Below, piece after piece: positions 1 to 7,266 of a stretch of DNA of 8,176 nucleotides. Both the position numbers and the translations under genes were made by a program. The notes beneath the pieces were generated by a model. The model searched no databases. It was not told the origin of the DNA and was given only the letters and a program-made list of their open reading frames with translations. The DNA comes from Planctomycetota bacterium (GTDB taxonomy: Bacteria; Planctomycetota; Phycisphaerae; Phycisphaerales; SM1A02), in assembly GCA_009924765.1 (NCBI GenBank), contig RFQW01000053.1:1-8176 (forward strand), written 5' to 3'. How positions within the stretch are numbered: the stretch's first letter is position 1; each line of letters opens with the position of its first letter.

Positions 1-210
1 GACAGCATGATCGGCAAGCTGATCGTGCACGGCCATGACCGCGATGCCGCCATCGTGCGCATGCGCCAGGCCCTGAAGGAGTTCCAGATCGGCCCCATGC
101 GCACCACGATTCCGCTGCACCAGCGCATCATGGAGCGCCCGGAGTTCACCTCGGCCAAGTTCGACATCCACTGGGTGGAGCGCTGGCTGAAGGGCGAAGC
201 GAAGGCCTGA
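1..210 (+). CDS. accC: Biotin carboxylase (acetyl-CoA carboxylase subunit), 3' end only
   Basis: This is the last 69 residues of a gene that begins before the window. Biotin carboxylase uses ATP and bicarbonate to carboxylate biotin on the carrier protein AccB, the first half-reaction of acetyl-CoA carboxylase in fatty acid synthesis. The opening residues DSMIGKLIVHG, then RMRQALKEF, TTIPLHQRI and a closing IHWVERWL, match the C-terminal domain of the AccC family closely (E. coli AccC has DSMIGKL, RMKNAL and IHYLEK at the same places). ATP-grasp catalytic residues lie outside the window. The end is typical for the family, with no truncation. The TGA at 208-210 is only 2 bp from the stop of the convergent CvpA-like gene, so any terminator would have to lie inside that gene. 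A related biotin-dependent carboxylase subunit cannot be fully excluded, but the tail length fits AccC best. Confidence 0.9.
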   Translation, partial: DSMIGKLIVHGHDRDAAIVRMRQALKEFQIGPMRTTIPLHQRIMERPEFTSAKFDIHWVERWLKGEAKA

Positions 211-212
211 TC

Positions 213-1880
213 TCAGCGGCTGGGCGCGCCGGCTTCCACCGTGAGGTTGGCGCTGCCCACCACGCGGCCTTCGCCGATGCTCTTGTTGGGATCGCGCAGC
301 ACCACCAGCTTGATGGTGACGCCGTTGGGGATGCGATACATGATCTGCAGCTCGCCGCTGTTGGCGGCGCGACGGAAGCGGTTGATCGTGAAGCCCTCCT
401 CGGGCGGTTCGAGATAGATCTCGTACTCGTTCTTCACGTCGTCCTTCCACAGGTAGCCGCAGGGGGCGTAGATGTTGTTCTTGTCGTCCACCAGCACCGG
501 CTCGCCGTTCATGCCCACCTTCTCGGCGTCCTTGCGCGTGCGGTTCACGTTGAACAGGTCGACCGCCGTGTCGCGGCTGCACTTCAGCATGACCATGCGC
601 TGTCCATTGGGCTCGAAGAATCCGCGCACGTCGCCCTTGGCGTTCTGGCCGCGCGTGATGTGCGTGGCCGCGCCGCCCGTGAGCTTGCCGTTGTCCTCGG
701 TCAGGCTGCCTGGCATGCCGTTGCGGTCGATCATGGCGCCCTGCAGACCGGTGTCCAGGCGCAGTTCCGATGCCGGCACCACGGGGGTGTCGGCGTCGGC
801 GGCGATCTGCACCTGCTTGCCGCCGCTCGACACGGCGCGCGCCATCTCGGCAGCGTCGGTCTTGGGGGTGGGCAGCTGGATGCGAAGGCCCTTGATCTGC
901 AGGAACAGCGGGCCGTCCTTCGAGCGCTTCAGGCCCGTGGCGGGGAACAGCAGGCACGCCAGGCTTTCCTCGCTGCTCGCGGTGCTGCCGAGGTACGAGC
1001 CATCACCGCTGAAGCGGTAGCGCACCAGCGAATCGCCGGCGCCCTGTTCGGCCTGCGCGAATTCGGCCGGGAACACGCTGCTGCCGGTGTTGCCGTCGAT
1101 CAGGCGCGCCTGCGATGCGCTCATGGTGAAGCCCGCGCCCTTGTCGTAGCCGGGCCGCTTCAGGCTGACGAGCACCGCATAGGCACCGCTTCCGCCCGAC
1201 TTCAGTGCGAAGGAGGGGTCGTAGTGCGCGCTGACGATGCTCACGCCATTCGATGGGGTGGAGAGTCGGCCCTTGCCGCCTTCGATGCTGTCACGCAGCA
1301 GGCTGCCACCATCGGCGGCGATGTCGGGGCGCCAGCGTGCAAGCGACGCGTTACCGACGATGGGTGCAAGCGAAGCATCGGAGAGCCAGCCGTAGAAGCC
1401 TGCGGCGGCATTCATCACCAGCGTTGCCGGCGCGCCGGATTCGCTCTGCTTCGGTGCATCGGAGCCCGGATCGCGCATCCATCCCTGATAGCCCAGCAGC
1501 TCGCGGGTGCTCGCGATGTGGCCGATCGAGATCAGCACCAGACCCATGGTGAGCACGCCGCTGCACAGGCCAAGCAGCGAACCCACGCTCCAGTCGAGCA
1601 TGCGCGAAACCTTGGGGCGGAACGGACACGCCGCATCCACGATCAGGCGGCAGATGAGCAGCAGCAGCACGAACATGCCGCCCAGTGTCACGCCCCAGGC
1701 GTATTCACCAAAGCCGCCGTCGAGCATGAATCCCACGGTGACGGGTTCCCACAGAGCCACGGCCAGCGCACCGGCCACGACGACGCACAGCAGGTGCAGC
1801 AGGGCATCGAACACACCCGCGTTGCCCCACCAGTAGGCGATCAGCAGCACGACCAGCAGCGTGATGACGGAGAGGATCAT
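213..1880 (-). CDS. CvpA-like membrane protein with a large C-terminal region of unknown function
   Basis: A 555-residue protein. The first ~125 residues carry four hydrophobic segments (about 2-17, 25-45, 63-83 and 98-123) with glycine-rich turns, the layout of CvpA (colicin V production) family proteins, which are normally only about 160-200 residues. Residues ~130-555 are hydrophilic, with alternating beta-type stretches (for example 233-240 and 325-336) and few cysteines, and I recognise no known domain there. This part may face the periplasm, but topology is not certain. The ATG at 1880-1878 lies 3 nt after the stop of the GspE-like gene, with an AAGG-type ribosome site inside that gene's end, so translation is probably coupled. 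It is the last gene of the pilT unit and ends 2 bp from accC. The CvpA assignment rests on membrane layout and weak resemblance. The molecular role is unknown, though its operon context suggests an envelope or pilus-related job. Confidence 0.75.
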   Translation of the reverse strand: MILSVITLLVVLLIAYWWGNAGVFDALLHLLCVVVAGALAVALWEPVTVGFMLDGGFGEYAWGVTLGGMFVLLLLICRLIVDAACPFRPKVSRMLDWSVGSLLGLCSGVLTMGLVLISIGHIASTRELLGYQGWMRDPGSDAPKQSESGAPATLVMNAAAGFYGWLSDASLAPIVGNASLARWRPDIAADGGSLLRDSIEGGKGRLSTPSNGVSIVSAHYDPSFALKSGGSGAYAVLVSLKRPGYDKGAGFTMSASQARLIDGNTGSSVFPAEFAQAEQGAGDSLVRYRFSGDGSYLGSTASSEESLACLLFPATGLKRSKDGPLFLQIKGLRIQLPTPKTDAAEMARAVSSGGKQVQIAADADTPVVPASELRLDTGLQGAMIDRNGMPGSLTEDNGKLTGGAATHITRGQNAKGDVRGFFEPNGQRMVMLKCSRDTAVDLFNVNRTRKDAEKVGMNGEPVLVDDKNNIYAPCGYLWKDDVKNEYEIYLEPPEEGFTINRFRRAANSGELQIMYRIPNGVTIKLVVLRDPNKSIGEGRVVGSANLTVEAGAPSR

Positions 1881-1883
1881 GGA

Positions 1884-3608
1884 TCAGGCCTTGGGCTTGG
1901 GGGGCGTGCCACCCGCGGCAGGCGGGGTGGCGGGCTTGGCGGTGGGCTTCGCGCCGGCGGCGGCCGGCTTGGCGGCGGGCGGCGTGAACACGCGCACCAC
2001 CTCTTCCAGGCTGGTCACGCCTTCTCGCACGCGCATCAGCGCGGCTTCCTGCATGCCCGGAGCCTTGAACTTCAGTCGCGAGGCGTTGTAGGCGCTCTTC
2101 AGGTCACCCTTCGCCAGGTGCTCGCGCGCCTCGGCGTCCAGGATCACCACCTCGAACACGCCGATCTGTCCGCTGAAGCCGGTGCCCTTGCACAGCGGGC
2201 AATCCTCGACCTTGCTCTTGATCTGCACCTTGCCACCGGCGCGGAACAGTTCCACGGCCTTGCCCGCGGGAATGGCCAGTCGCTTGGCCTGTTCGGGCGA
2301 GGGCTGGAACGGAACGCGGCATGCAATGCACAGCTTGCGGATCATGCGCACGGCCACCACGGCGCGCAGCGGCGCGGCGGCCATCTTCACGTCGCCCACG
2401 GCACGGAACCATTCGGTGATGGCGGGACCCACGCCGTCGACCGGCAGCGCGACATAGAAGCGCGTGTCGCTGGCGGTGGGTGAGGCGATCACCTTGCCGG
2501 TGCCCGGGTCGGTGACATCGTCCACGAACACCACATCGGGTCCGCGACGCACGATCGACTGCAGCTGCGTGTGGAACTCCACGCCACCCGACGGGTTCCA
2601 CAGCTGATGGTCCACGCCCTCGATGCGATGCATGGAGTTCTTCTCGAGCGCCTTCACCGCGGCGGTGAACGCGTCGTGGCGAGCGAGCATCGCCAGGCTG
2701 GTGGTGGTCAGGCCCTGACCCGCGGCCGCGGCCACAAGCACCACGCCGCCCGGTTCATCGTTGCTCACGATCGACTCGACCAGCTTCATCTGCGCGGGGA
2801 GCAGGCCCAGATCCTGCACGGGCTTGCCCATGCGCTTGCTCAGGTCGAAGTCCACGCGCACCTGCTGCGCCGAGCTGCTGCCGGCCACCATCAGCGACAT
2901 GGTCTGCGTTGCGTCGGCGGTGTTCACCCAGCACGAACCGTTCTGGCGACGGCGGCGCTCCTTCAGGTCAAGGCCGCACAGATCCTTCAGGTTGTCGATC
3001 ACCTGCATGGCCACCTCGGTGGTGGGGGCCTCGATCTTGCTGCGCACGCCGTCCACCGTGATCACGGCCGCCACGCCATCGGGCTTCACGACCATGTCCA
3101 TGCGCGAGGCGCCGCGCTCGATCGCGGGCACCAGCAGCTTCTCGGTGGCCTGATGCACGGCCAGGCCGGGATCGTTCTTGCCGGGCACGGCGCGTTCCTT
3201 CTTCGCCGAATCCTTGAAGCTGAGCTTGCTGCCGGCGAACGCCTGCGTCTTGCGACGGCTCTTGAAGAAGGCCTTCACCTTGTCGCCGCCGATCACGAAG
3301 CGCAGCTTCTCGGGCACCGCGTTGTTGCGCTTGGGCCAGTACATCAGGAAGGGCGCCGCGGTGGCCGCGATCTGCAGGGGCCAGCCGATCCAGAAGATGG
3401 GCACCAGCAGGCCCAGCGCCAGGCCAAGCAGCATGCCGCCGATCATCATGGCGTGCCACTTCTCGCTGGGCAGGCCGCAGAAGCGGATGTCCTTTGTCAG
3501 GCGCGAGGTGAGCGCGGCGCCAACCAGCGCCGGCACCAGCAGCAGCACCGGCTTCACCGGATCGATCAGGAATGCGCTCGAGACGGCTTGGGCAAGGAGG
3601 ATCGTCAT
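1884..3608 (-). CDS. Degenerate GspE/PilB-family protein with N-terminal membrane segments (probable pseudo-ATPase)
   Basis: A 574-residue protein. Residues 17-34 and 54-91 are hydrophobic, giving about three membrane spans, unusual for this normally cytosolic family. Residues ~155-260 resemble the N2 domain of GspE/PilB (AIERGAS at 163-169, LDLKERRR at 213-220). Residues ~265-490 match the ATPase domain in order but with key losses. The P-loop at 294-303 reads AAAGQGLTTT, with Leu300 where the nucleotide-binding lysine belongs. The Asp box IEDP is IEGV (329-332). The Walker B region is VVFVDDVTD instead of VGEIRD. The usual STLHTND His box is ALPVDGV (387-393). The zinc-type cysteines C427, C430, C470 and C473 are kept, followed by GTGFSGQIGVFEV. 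The tail from 543 is Pro/Ala/Lys rich. The gene starts 25 nt after pilT and runs into the CvpA-like gene. Membership of the family is clear; loss of ATP hydrolysis is inferred. The start has only a weak GAAGAA ribosome site. Confidence 0.85.
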   Translation of the reverse strand: MTILLAQAVSSAFLIDPVKPVLLLVPALVGAALTSRLTKDIRFCGLPSEKWHAMMIGGMLLGLALGLLVPIFWIGWPLQIAATAAPFLMYWPKRNNAVPEKLRFVIGGDKVKAFFKSRRKTQAFAGSKLSFKDSAKKERAVPGKNDPGLAVHQATEKLLVPAIERGASRMDMVVKPDGVAAVITVDGVRSKIEAPTTEVAMQVIDNLKDLCGLDLKERRRRQNGSCWVNTADATQTMSLMVAGSSSAQQVRVDFDLSKRMGKPVQDLGLLPAQMKLVESIVSNDEPGGVVLVAAAAGQGLTTTSLAMLARHDAFTAAVKALEKNSMHRIEGVDHQLWNPSGGVEFHTQLQSIVRRGPDVVFVDDVTDPGTGKVIASPTASDTRFYVALPVDGVGPAITEWFRAVGDVKMAAAPLRAVVAVRMIRKLCIACRVPFQPSPEQAKRLAIPAGKAVELFRAGGKVQIKSKVEDCPLCKGTGFSGQIGVFEVVILDAEAREHLAKGDLKSAYNASRLKFKAPGMQEAALMRVREGVTSLEEVVRVFTPPAAKPAAAGAKPTAKPATPPAAGGTPPKPKA

Positions 3609-3633
3609 GGTGATTCTTCGGGCCTGCAGCGCG

Positions 3634-4779
3634 TCAGGCGATGCCCTTGAGCTTCATCTTCAGCTCTTCGGGTTTGGGCGTGGCTTCCAGTGCCACCTTC
3701 TGGCTCACGTACTCCTGCTCGACCAGCTTCACCAGGCTGCTGGTGAAGTCGATCATGCCTTCGGAGTGGCTCTTGCGGATGATGTCCAGCAGTTCGCCTT
3801 CGCGCTCCTCCAGGATGTACTTCTGCACGCTGGGCGTGTTGAGCATGATCTCCAGGCCCGGCATGCGCGCGATGTTGGGGTGCAGCGTGGGCAGCAGCTT
3901 CTGGTAGATGATGCCGCGCAGGTTGAAGGCGAGCAGCTTGCGGATCTGGTCGCGCTCGTTCTGCGGGAAGAGTTCCAGGATGCGGCCCAGCGTCTGCCAG
4001 GCGCTGCTGGCGTGGATGGTGCCGAACACCAGGTGGCCCGTCTCGGCGGCGCGCACGGCGGCCTCGAAGGTCTCCTTGTCGCGCATTTCACCCACCAGCA
4101 CGATGTCGGGGTTCTCGCGCACCAGCGCGCGCAGCGCCTCGTTGAAGTTGGCGCAGTCGATGCCGATCTCGCGCTGATTGATGGTGCACTGATCGTCGGT
4201 GAAGATGTATTCGATCGGATCTTCCAGCGTGACGATGTGCGCCTTCTTGCGCTCGTTCACGTACTGCAGCATGGCGGCGATGGTGGTGCTCTTGCCGCTG
4301 CCGGTGACGCCGGCCAGCAGGATGAGGCCCTGCGCGGCCATGCTGATCTCGCCCAGGATGGGCGGCAGGTACAGCTCCTCGAAGCGACGGATCTGGCTGC
4401 TGATCAAGCGTGCCGCCAGGCTGGGCTTGCCGCGCGCCTGGAAGATGTTCACGCGGAAGCGGTTCTTGCCGTCGAGGTCGTAGGCGAAGTCCAGCTGGCC
4501 TCGGCGACGGAAGATCTTCTGCTGACTCTCGTCCAGCACGTCCATGCACATCTGGAACAGGTCGCCCGCTTCCACGGCCGGGCACTTCAGCGGCACCAGC
4601 TGGCCCTTGTGACGGATGCGCGGCGGCACGCCGGTCTTGATGATGAGATCGCTGCCCTTCACGGCCACGATCGCCTTCAGCCAGCTGTCCCAGATCTCCT
4701 TGCCCTTGCCCGGCCCCGTGCCGATGTAGTTGGTGACGGAGTCATGCGTGGGTTCGACTGGGGGGCCTGATCCTGCCAT
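3634..4779 (-). CDS. pilT: PilT-type twitching motility / pilus retraction ATPase
   Basis: A 381-residue hexameric motor ATPase of the PilT family, which depolymerises type IV pili from the cytoplasmic face of the inner membrane. All family motifs are intact: Walker A GVTGSGKST at 157-165 (Lys163), Asp box LEDPIEY at 185-191, Walker B DIVLVGEMRD at 225-234, and His box GTIHAS at 253-258. The N-terminal PAS-like part contains GSDLIIKTG and PPRIRHKG (42-59). There is no zinc-binding tetracysteine insert, which favours PilT over PilB/GspE. The reading frame stays open far upstream over guaB, but family alignment, length and the position of the ATG at 4779-4777 in the divergent spacer identify this start. 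No clear Shine-Dalgarno sequence precedes it. It is the first gene of a leftward unit with a degenerate paralogue and a CvpA-like protein. No pilin or PilB gene is present in the window, so whether it works on pili or on another filament is open. Confidence 0.93.
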   Translation of the reverse strand: MAGSGPPVEPTHDSVTNYIGTGPGKGKEIWDSWLKAIVAVKGSDLIIKTGVPPRIRHKGQLVPLKCPAVEAGDLFQMCMDVLDESQQKIFRRRGQLDFAYDLDGKNRFRVNIFQARGKPSLAARLISSQIRRFEELYLPPILGEISMAAQGLILLAGVTGSGKSTTIAAMLQYVNERKKAHIVTLEDPIEYIFTDDQCTINQREIGIDCANFNEALRALVRENPDIVLVGEMRDKETFEAAVRAAETGHLVFGTIHASSAWQTLGRILELFPQNERDQIRKLLAFNLRGIIYQKLLPTLHPNIARMPGLEIMLNTPSVQKYILEEREGELLDIIRKSHSEGMIDFTSSLVKLVEQEYVSQKVALEATPKPEELKMKLKGIA

Positions 4780-4884
4780 GGTGTGGTCTCGGGGGAGAGG
4801 GGCGAAGGGTAACGGCGAACGGCGGCCCGCGCGAGCCGCGAAGGGGTGTTTGACATTCGTGCCGGGAGCGGGCATTGTTCCCAA
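4780..4884. promoter_or_regulatory. Divergent intergenic region between pilT and guaB
   Basis: This 105 bp spacer must hold the promoters of both pilT (leftward) and guaB (rightward). The guaB promoter is recognisable (separate entry). For pilT only a weak extended -10-like TACCCT (minus strand, 4811-4806) with no matching -35 is visible, which would give a leader of about 20 nt. I see no purine riboswitch fold, no clear operator and no terminator here. Confidence 0.5.
4850..4878 (+). promoter_or_regulatory. Predicted sigma-70-type promoter of guaB, leaderless
   Basis: A perfect -35 hexamer TTGACA (4850-4855) is followed by a 17 bp spacer and a -10-like CATTGT (4873-4878) that keeps the important A at position 2 and T at position 6. 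A start 6-7 bases downstream falls at about 4884-4886, that is on the guaB ATG (4885). No Shine-Dalgarno sequence lies at normal distance; the only purine run, GGGAG at 4864-4868, is 16 bases from the ATG and inside the promoter spacer. The -10 match is only 3 of 6, so the call is moderate. Confidence 0.45.
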
Positions 4885-6366
4885 ATGGAAGACCGCATCG
4901 CCCTTGATGGCGTCACCTTCGACGACGTGCTGCTGATCCCCCGGTGGAGCGAGGTCACGCCCGACCTTGTCGACGTGAGCACGCGCATCACCGCGTCGAT
5001 CGAACTTCAGATTCCGCTGCTGTCGGCGCCCATGGACACCGTGACCGAGTCGGGCCTGGCCATCGCGCTGGCACAGGAGGGCGGCATCGGCGTGATCCAC
5101 AAGAACATGTCGGTTGAAGCGCAGGCGCGCGAAGTGGCCAAGGTGAAGCGCAGCGAGAACGGCGTGGTGGCCGATCCGGTGGTGCTGAGCCCCGACGATT
5201 CGATCGCGCGCGCGGTGCAGCTGATGAGCGAGCAGGGCGTGAGCGGTTTCCCCGTGACCGAAGGCGGTCAACGACGCGGCAAGGCCGTGGGCATTCTCAC
5301 GCGCCGCGACATGAAGTTTCTGGACAAGCCTGATGGACGCAACGTCGGGCAGGTGATGACCAAGGGCAAGCTGGTCACCGCGCCCGCCAATGTGAACGCG
5401 GCCGCGGCCGAGCGCCTGATGCTGGAGCATCGCGTGGAGAAGCTGCTGCTGGTCGATGCCGCGGGCAACCTGGCCGGCCTGATCACCATGCGCGATCTCG
5501 AGAACGTGGCCAAGCACCCGAAGGCCAGTCGCGACGCGCGCGGTCGACTGCGCGTGGGCGCATCGATCGGCGTGCGGCAGTTCGACCGCGCCGAGGCGCT
5601 GATGGCCGCCGATGTGGACCTGATCGTGATCGACACCGCCCACGGCCACAGCAAGAACGTGCTGGACACGCTGGAAGGCGTGAAGAAGCGGTTCAAGGTT
5701 GATGTGATCGCGGGCAACGTCGGCACGCGTGACGGCGCCAAGATGCTGGCCGACGCGGGCGCCGATGCCGTGAAGGTTGGCATCGGCCCCGGCTCGATCT
5801 GCACCACGCGCGTGGTGACCGGCGTCGGCGTGCCGCAGATCACCGCCGTGATGGAGGCCGTGAAGGGCGCGGGTGGCAAGCCCGTGATCGCCGACGGAGG
5901 CATCCGTCAGTCGGGCGACATCGCCAAGGCGATCGCCGCCGGCGCGAACGCCGTGATGCTGGGTGGTCTCTTCGCGGGCCTCGATGAAAGCCCCGGTGAA
6001 CTGGTGCTGCACCGAGGCCGTCGCTTCAAGACCTATCGCGGCATGGGCAGCGAGGGCGCCATGGTGCTTGGCAGCGCCGACCGCTACGGCCAGGCCAGCG
6101 TCAAGGAAGCCCGAAAGCTGGTGCCCGAGGGTGTGGAAGGGCGCGTGCCGTATCGCGGCTCACTTGGCGACTTCACCTATCAGATGGTGGGCGGCGTGCG
6201 CGCGGCCATGGGCTACTGCGGCTGCCGCACCCTTGCGGAGTTCCGCAAGGAAGCGCGTTTCGTGCGCATCAGCGGCGCCAGCCTGCTCGAGAGCCACCCG
6301 CACAGCATCCAGATCACCAAGGAAAGCCCCAACTACTCGCTTGGCCCCTCGAGCGGGGTGGAGTGA
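4885..6366 (+). CDS. guaB: Inosine-5'-monophosphate dehydrogenase
   Basis: A complete 493-residue enzyme that oxidises IMP to XMP with NAD+, the committed step of GMP synthesis in the cytosol. Visible features are the N-terminal LTFDDVLL-type block (GVTFDDVLLIP, 9-19), SAPMDTVTE (47-55), two CBS domains (about 96-150 and 157-212), the NAD-contact VIDTAHGHS (248-256), the catalytic loop GPGSICTTR with Cys306, the phosphate-binding DGGIRQSGD (337-345), the flap YRGMGSEGAM (384-393) and the Arg400-Tyr401 dyad. The C-terminus FVRISGASL...ITKESPNY is canonical, then a short extra SLGPSSGVE. The ATG at 4885 matches the family start; an in-frame GTG at 4846 would overlap the promoter. It is divergent from pilT and ends 18 bp before the stop of a convergent secreted-protein gene. 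A decayed copy of its last codons lies about 1.2 kb downstream. Confidence 0.97.
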   Translation: MEDRIALDGVTFDDVLLIPRWSEVTPDLVDVSTRITASIELQIPLLSAPMDTVTESGLAIALAQEGGIGVIHKNMSVEAQAREVAKVKRSENGVVADPVVLSPDDSIARAVQLMSEQGVSGFPVTEGGQRRGKAVGILTRRDMKFLDKPDGRNVGQVMTKGKLVTAPANVNAAAAERLMLEHRVEKLLLVDAAGNLAGLITMRDLENVAKHPKASRDARGRLRVGASIGVRQFDRAEALMAADVDLIVIDTAHGHSKNVLDTLEGVKKRFKVDVIAGNVGTRDGAKMLADAGADAVKVGIGPGSICTTRVVTGVGVPQITAVMEAVKGAGGKPVIADGGIRQSGDIAKAIAAGANAVMLGGLFAGLDESPGELVLHRGRRFKTYRGMGSEGAMVLGSADRYGQASVKEARKLVPEGVEGRVPYRGSLGDFTYQMVGGVRAAMGYCGCRTLAEFRKEARFVRISGASLLESHPHSIQITKESPNYSLGPSSGVE

Positions 6367-6384
6367 GCGCGCGGCGATCACCCA

Positions 6385-7263
6385 TCATGGCTGCAGGGAT
6401 GGGCATGGACCAAAATGCAGAACGACGATTGCGAGATCTGCGGCATCCACAGTTCCGCTCGCATCTAAGTCGCTGTCGCGAACCGCGGTTCCAAAGTCCA
6501 TGAGGACTAAGGCGAGATCGCCGAAGTCCACATTTCCATCCATGTCAGCGTCTGCGGGGCACGCTTGGGAGAGATCCGGCCTACCGTCTCCGTCTGTGTC
6601 GAACGAGACGGCCGCACGGATCGATTGCGAAGAGCTGTTCGCAGAGCCTTCAATCTCAAAGGAGTACCGGCCGGGTGGCAATAAAAGCCGATGCCGCCCC
6701 TGCGCCGTCGCGGGGGGTGGATTCTCTCCGGCCGTGAACGGATAGTCGTCATACGGGTTGCTTGAAAGGCTCGACACAACTGAGTCGGTGCTAGATCCGG
6801 TCTCTGCGCGTCGGATGAGTTGCCACGAAGAACCGCTGCCACGTCCTGAGTACGAATTTCCGATCCACGCAAGATCGACCGATTCCGAGTGTTCGACGAT
6901 CGTGAACTCAGCGCCGGTCCTGAAACTATTGCTGGCCCAACGACAGAACCATCCAGATCCCGGGCCAGCCATCGCCGAAAGCCAAACCGTTCCAAGCGCT
7001 GGGTGATCCGAGGCGACGGCAGTTGACACCTCAATCTCGTTGGACCAGCCACGCAGATCAACTTGCACCGATTTCCAGCCCTGCCATGCGTTCGTTGTCG
7101 ATACGAACTGGCAACTCATTCCGCCGATGGCGCCATGTGACGTCGTCAGATTCGTTCGGAGCGCTTGGTCCGTCACGCCCGGCGCAGACACTGTCGAGCG
7201 GCAGAGTGGCGAGGTCGCAATTACGGCGGTCAATAAATGCTTTACAGACAGGTCCTTTAGCAT
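6385..7263 (-). CDS. Probable secreted protein with C-terminal EF-hand/dockerin-like calcium-binding repeats
   Basis: A 292-residue protein of unknown function. With the start at 7263, the first 27 residues look like a weak signal peptide: Lys3 and Lys8, a hydrophobic LLTAVIA stretch, and a VSA cleavage motif. The middle (~30-215) is rich in Ser, Gly and Trp with beta-type stretches, and LLPPGRYSFEIEG near its end resembles an extracellular beta-sandwich strand. The tail carries calcium-type loops: DTDGDGRPD (~222-230, thrombospondin type 3-like), DADMDGNVDFGD (238-249) and DLDASGTVDAAD (265-276), each followed by a hydrophobic helix ending in DFG or HFG. Such paired loops resemble dockerins and are common at the ends of planctomycete exported proteins. 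The frame is open for 63 codons further upstream (ATG at 7452), but that extension is Arg-rich, lacks a signal peptide and covers a candidate promoter. GC is about 50-55% in sampled lines against about 70% in guaB, suggesting transfer. Confidence 0.7.
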   Translation of the reverse strand: MLKDLSVKHLLTAVIATSPLCRSTVSAPGVTDQALRTNLTTSHGAIGGMSCQFVSTTNAWQGWKSVQVDLRGWSNEIEVSTAVASDHPALGTVWLSAMAGPGSGWFCRWASNSFRTGAEFTIVEHSESVDLAWIGNSYSGRGSGSSWQLIRRAETGSSTDSVVSSLSSNPYDDYPFTAGENPPPATAQGRHRLLLPPGRYSFEIEGSANSSSQSIRAAVSFDTDGDGRPDLSQACPADADMDGNVDFGDLALVLMDFGTAVRDSDLDASGTVDAADLAIVVLHFGPCPSLQP

Positions 7264-7266
7264 AGG

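Noticed and set aside
1900..1990. GC-rich repetitive stretch that might be a short tandem repeat array
   Set aside because: It encodes the Pro/Ala/Lys-rich tail of the GspE-like protein and has no regular repeat unit; no CRISPR-like or tandem structure is present.
660..2483. A 607-codon open frame on the plus strand opposite the CvpA-like and GspE-like genes
   Set aside because: Its product is a His/Gly/Arg/Ala-rich string with no domain logic, as expected on the antisense strand of GC-rich genes with strong third-position bias; the minus-strand genes have recognisable domains.
2571..4770. Long plus-strand frames (2571-3650 and 3178-4770) opposite the GspE-like gene and pilT
   Set aside because: They are antisense to clearly recognised ATPase-family genes and give low-complexity His/Ala/Leu-rich products.
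4846..4884. An upstream in-frame GTG start for guaB adding 13 codons
   Set aside because: It overlaps the TTGACA promoter element and extends beyond the usual IMP dehydrogenase N-terminus; ATG at 4885 fits better.
4780..4884. A purine riboswitch or regulatory RNA leader for guaB
   Set aside because: The spacer is only 105 bp, shared with pilT, and the predicted transcript has no leader; no riboswitch core sequence is visible.
4780..6012. A 411-codon N-terminal extension of pilT reaching back over guaB
   Set aside because: It is antisense to the complete guaB gene, is His/Arg-rich, and PilT proteins of this family start where the ATG at 4779 lies.
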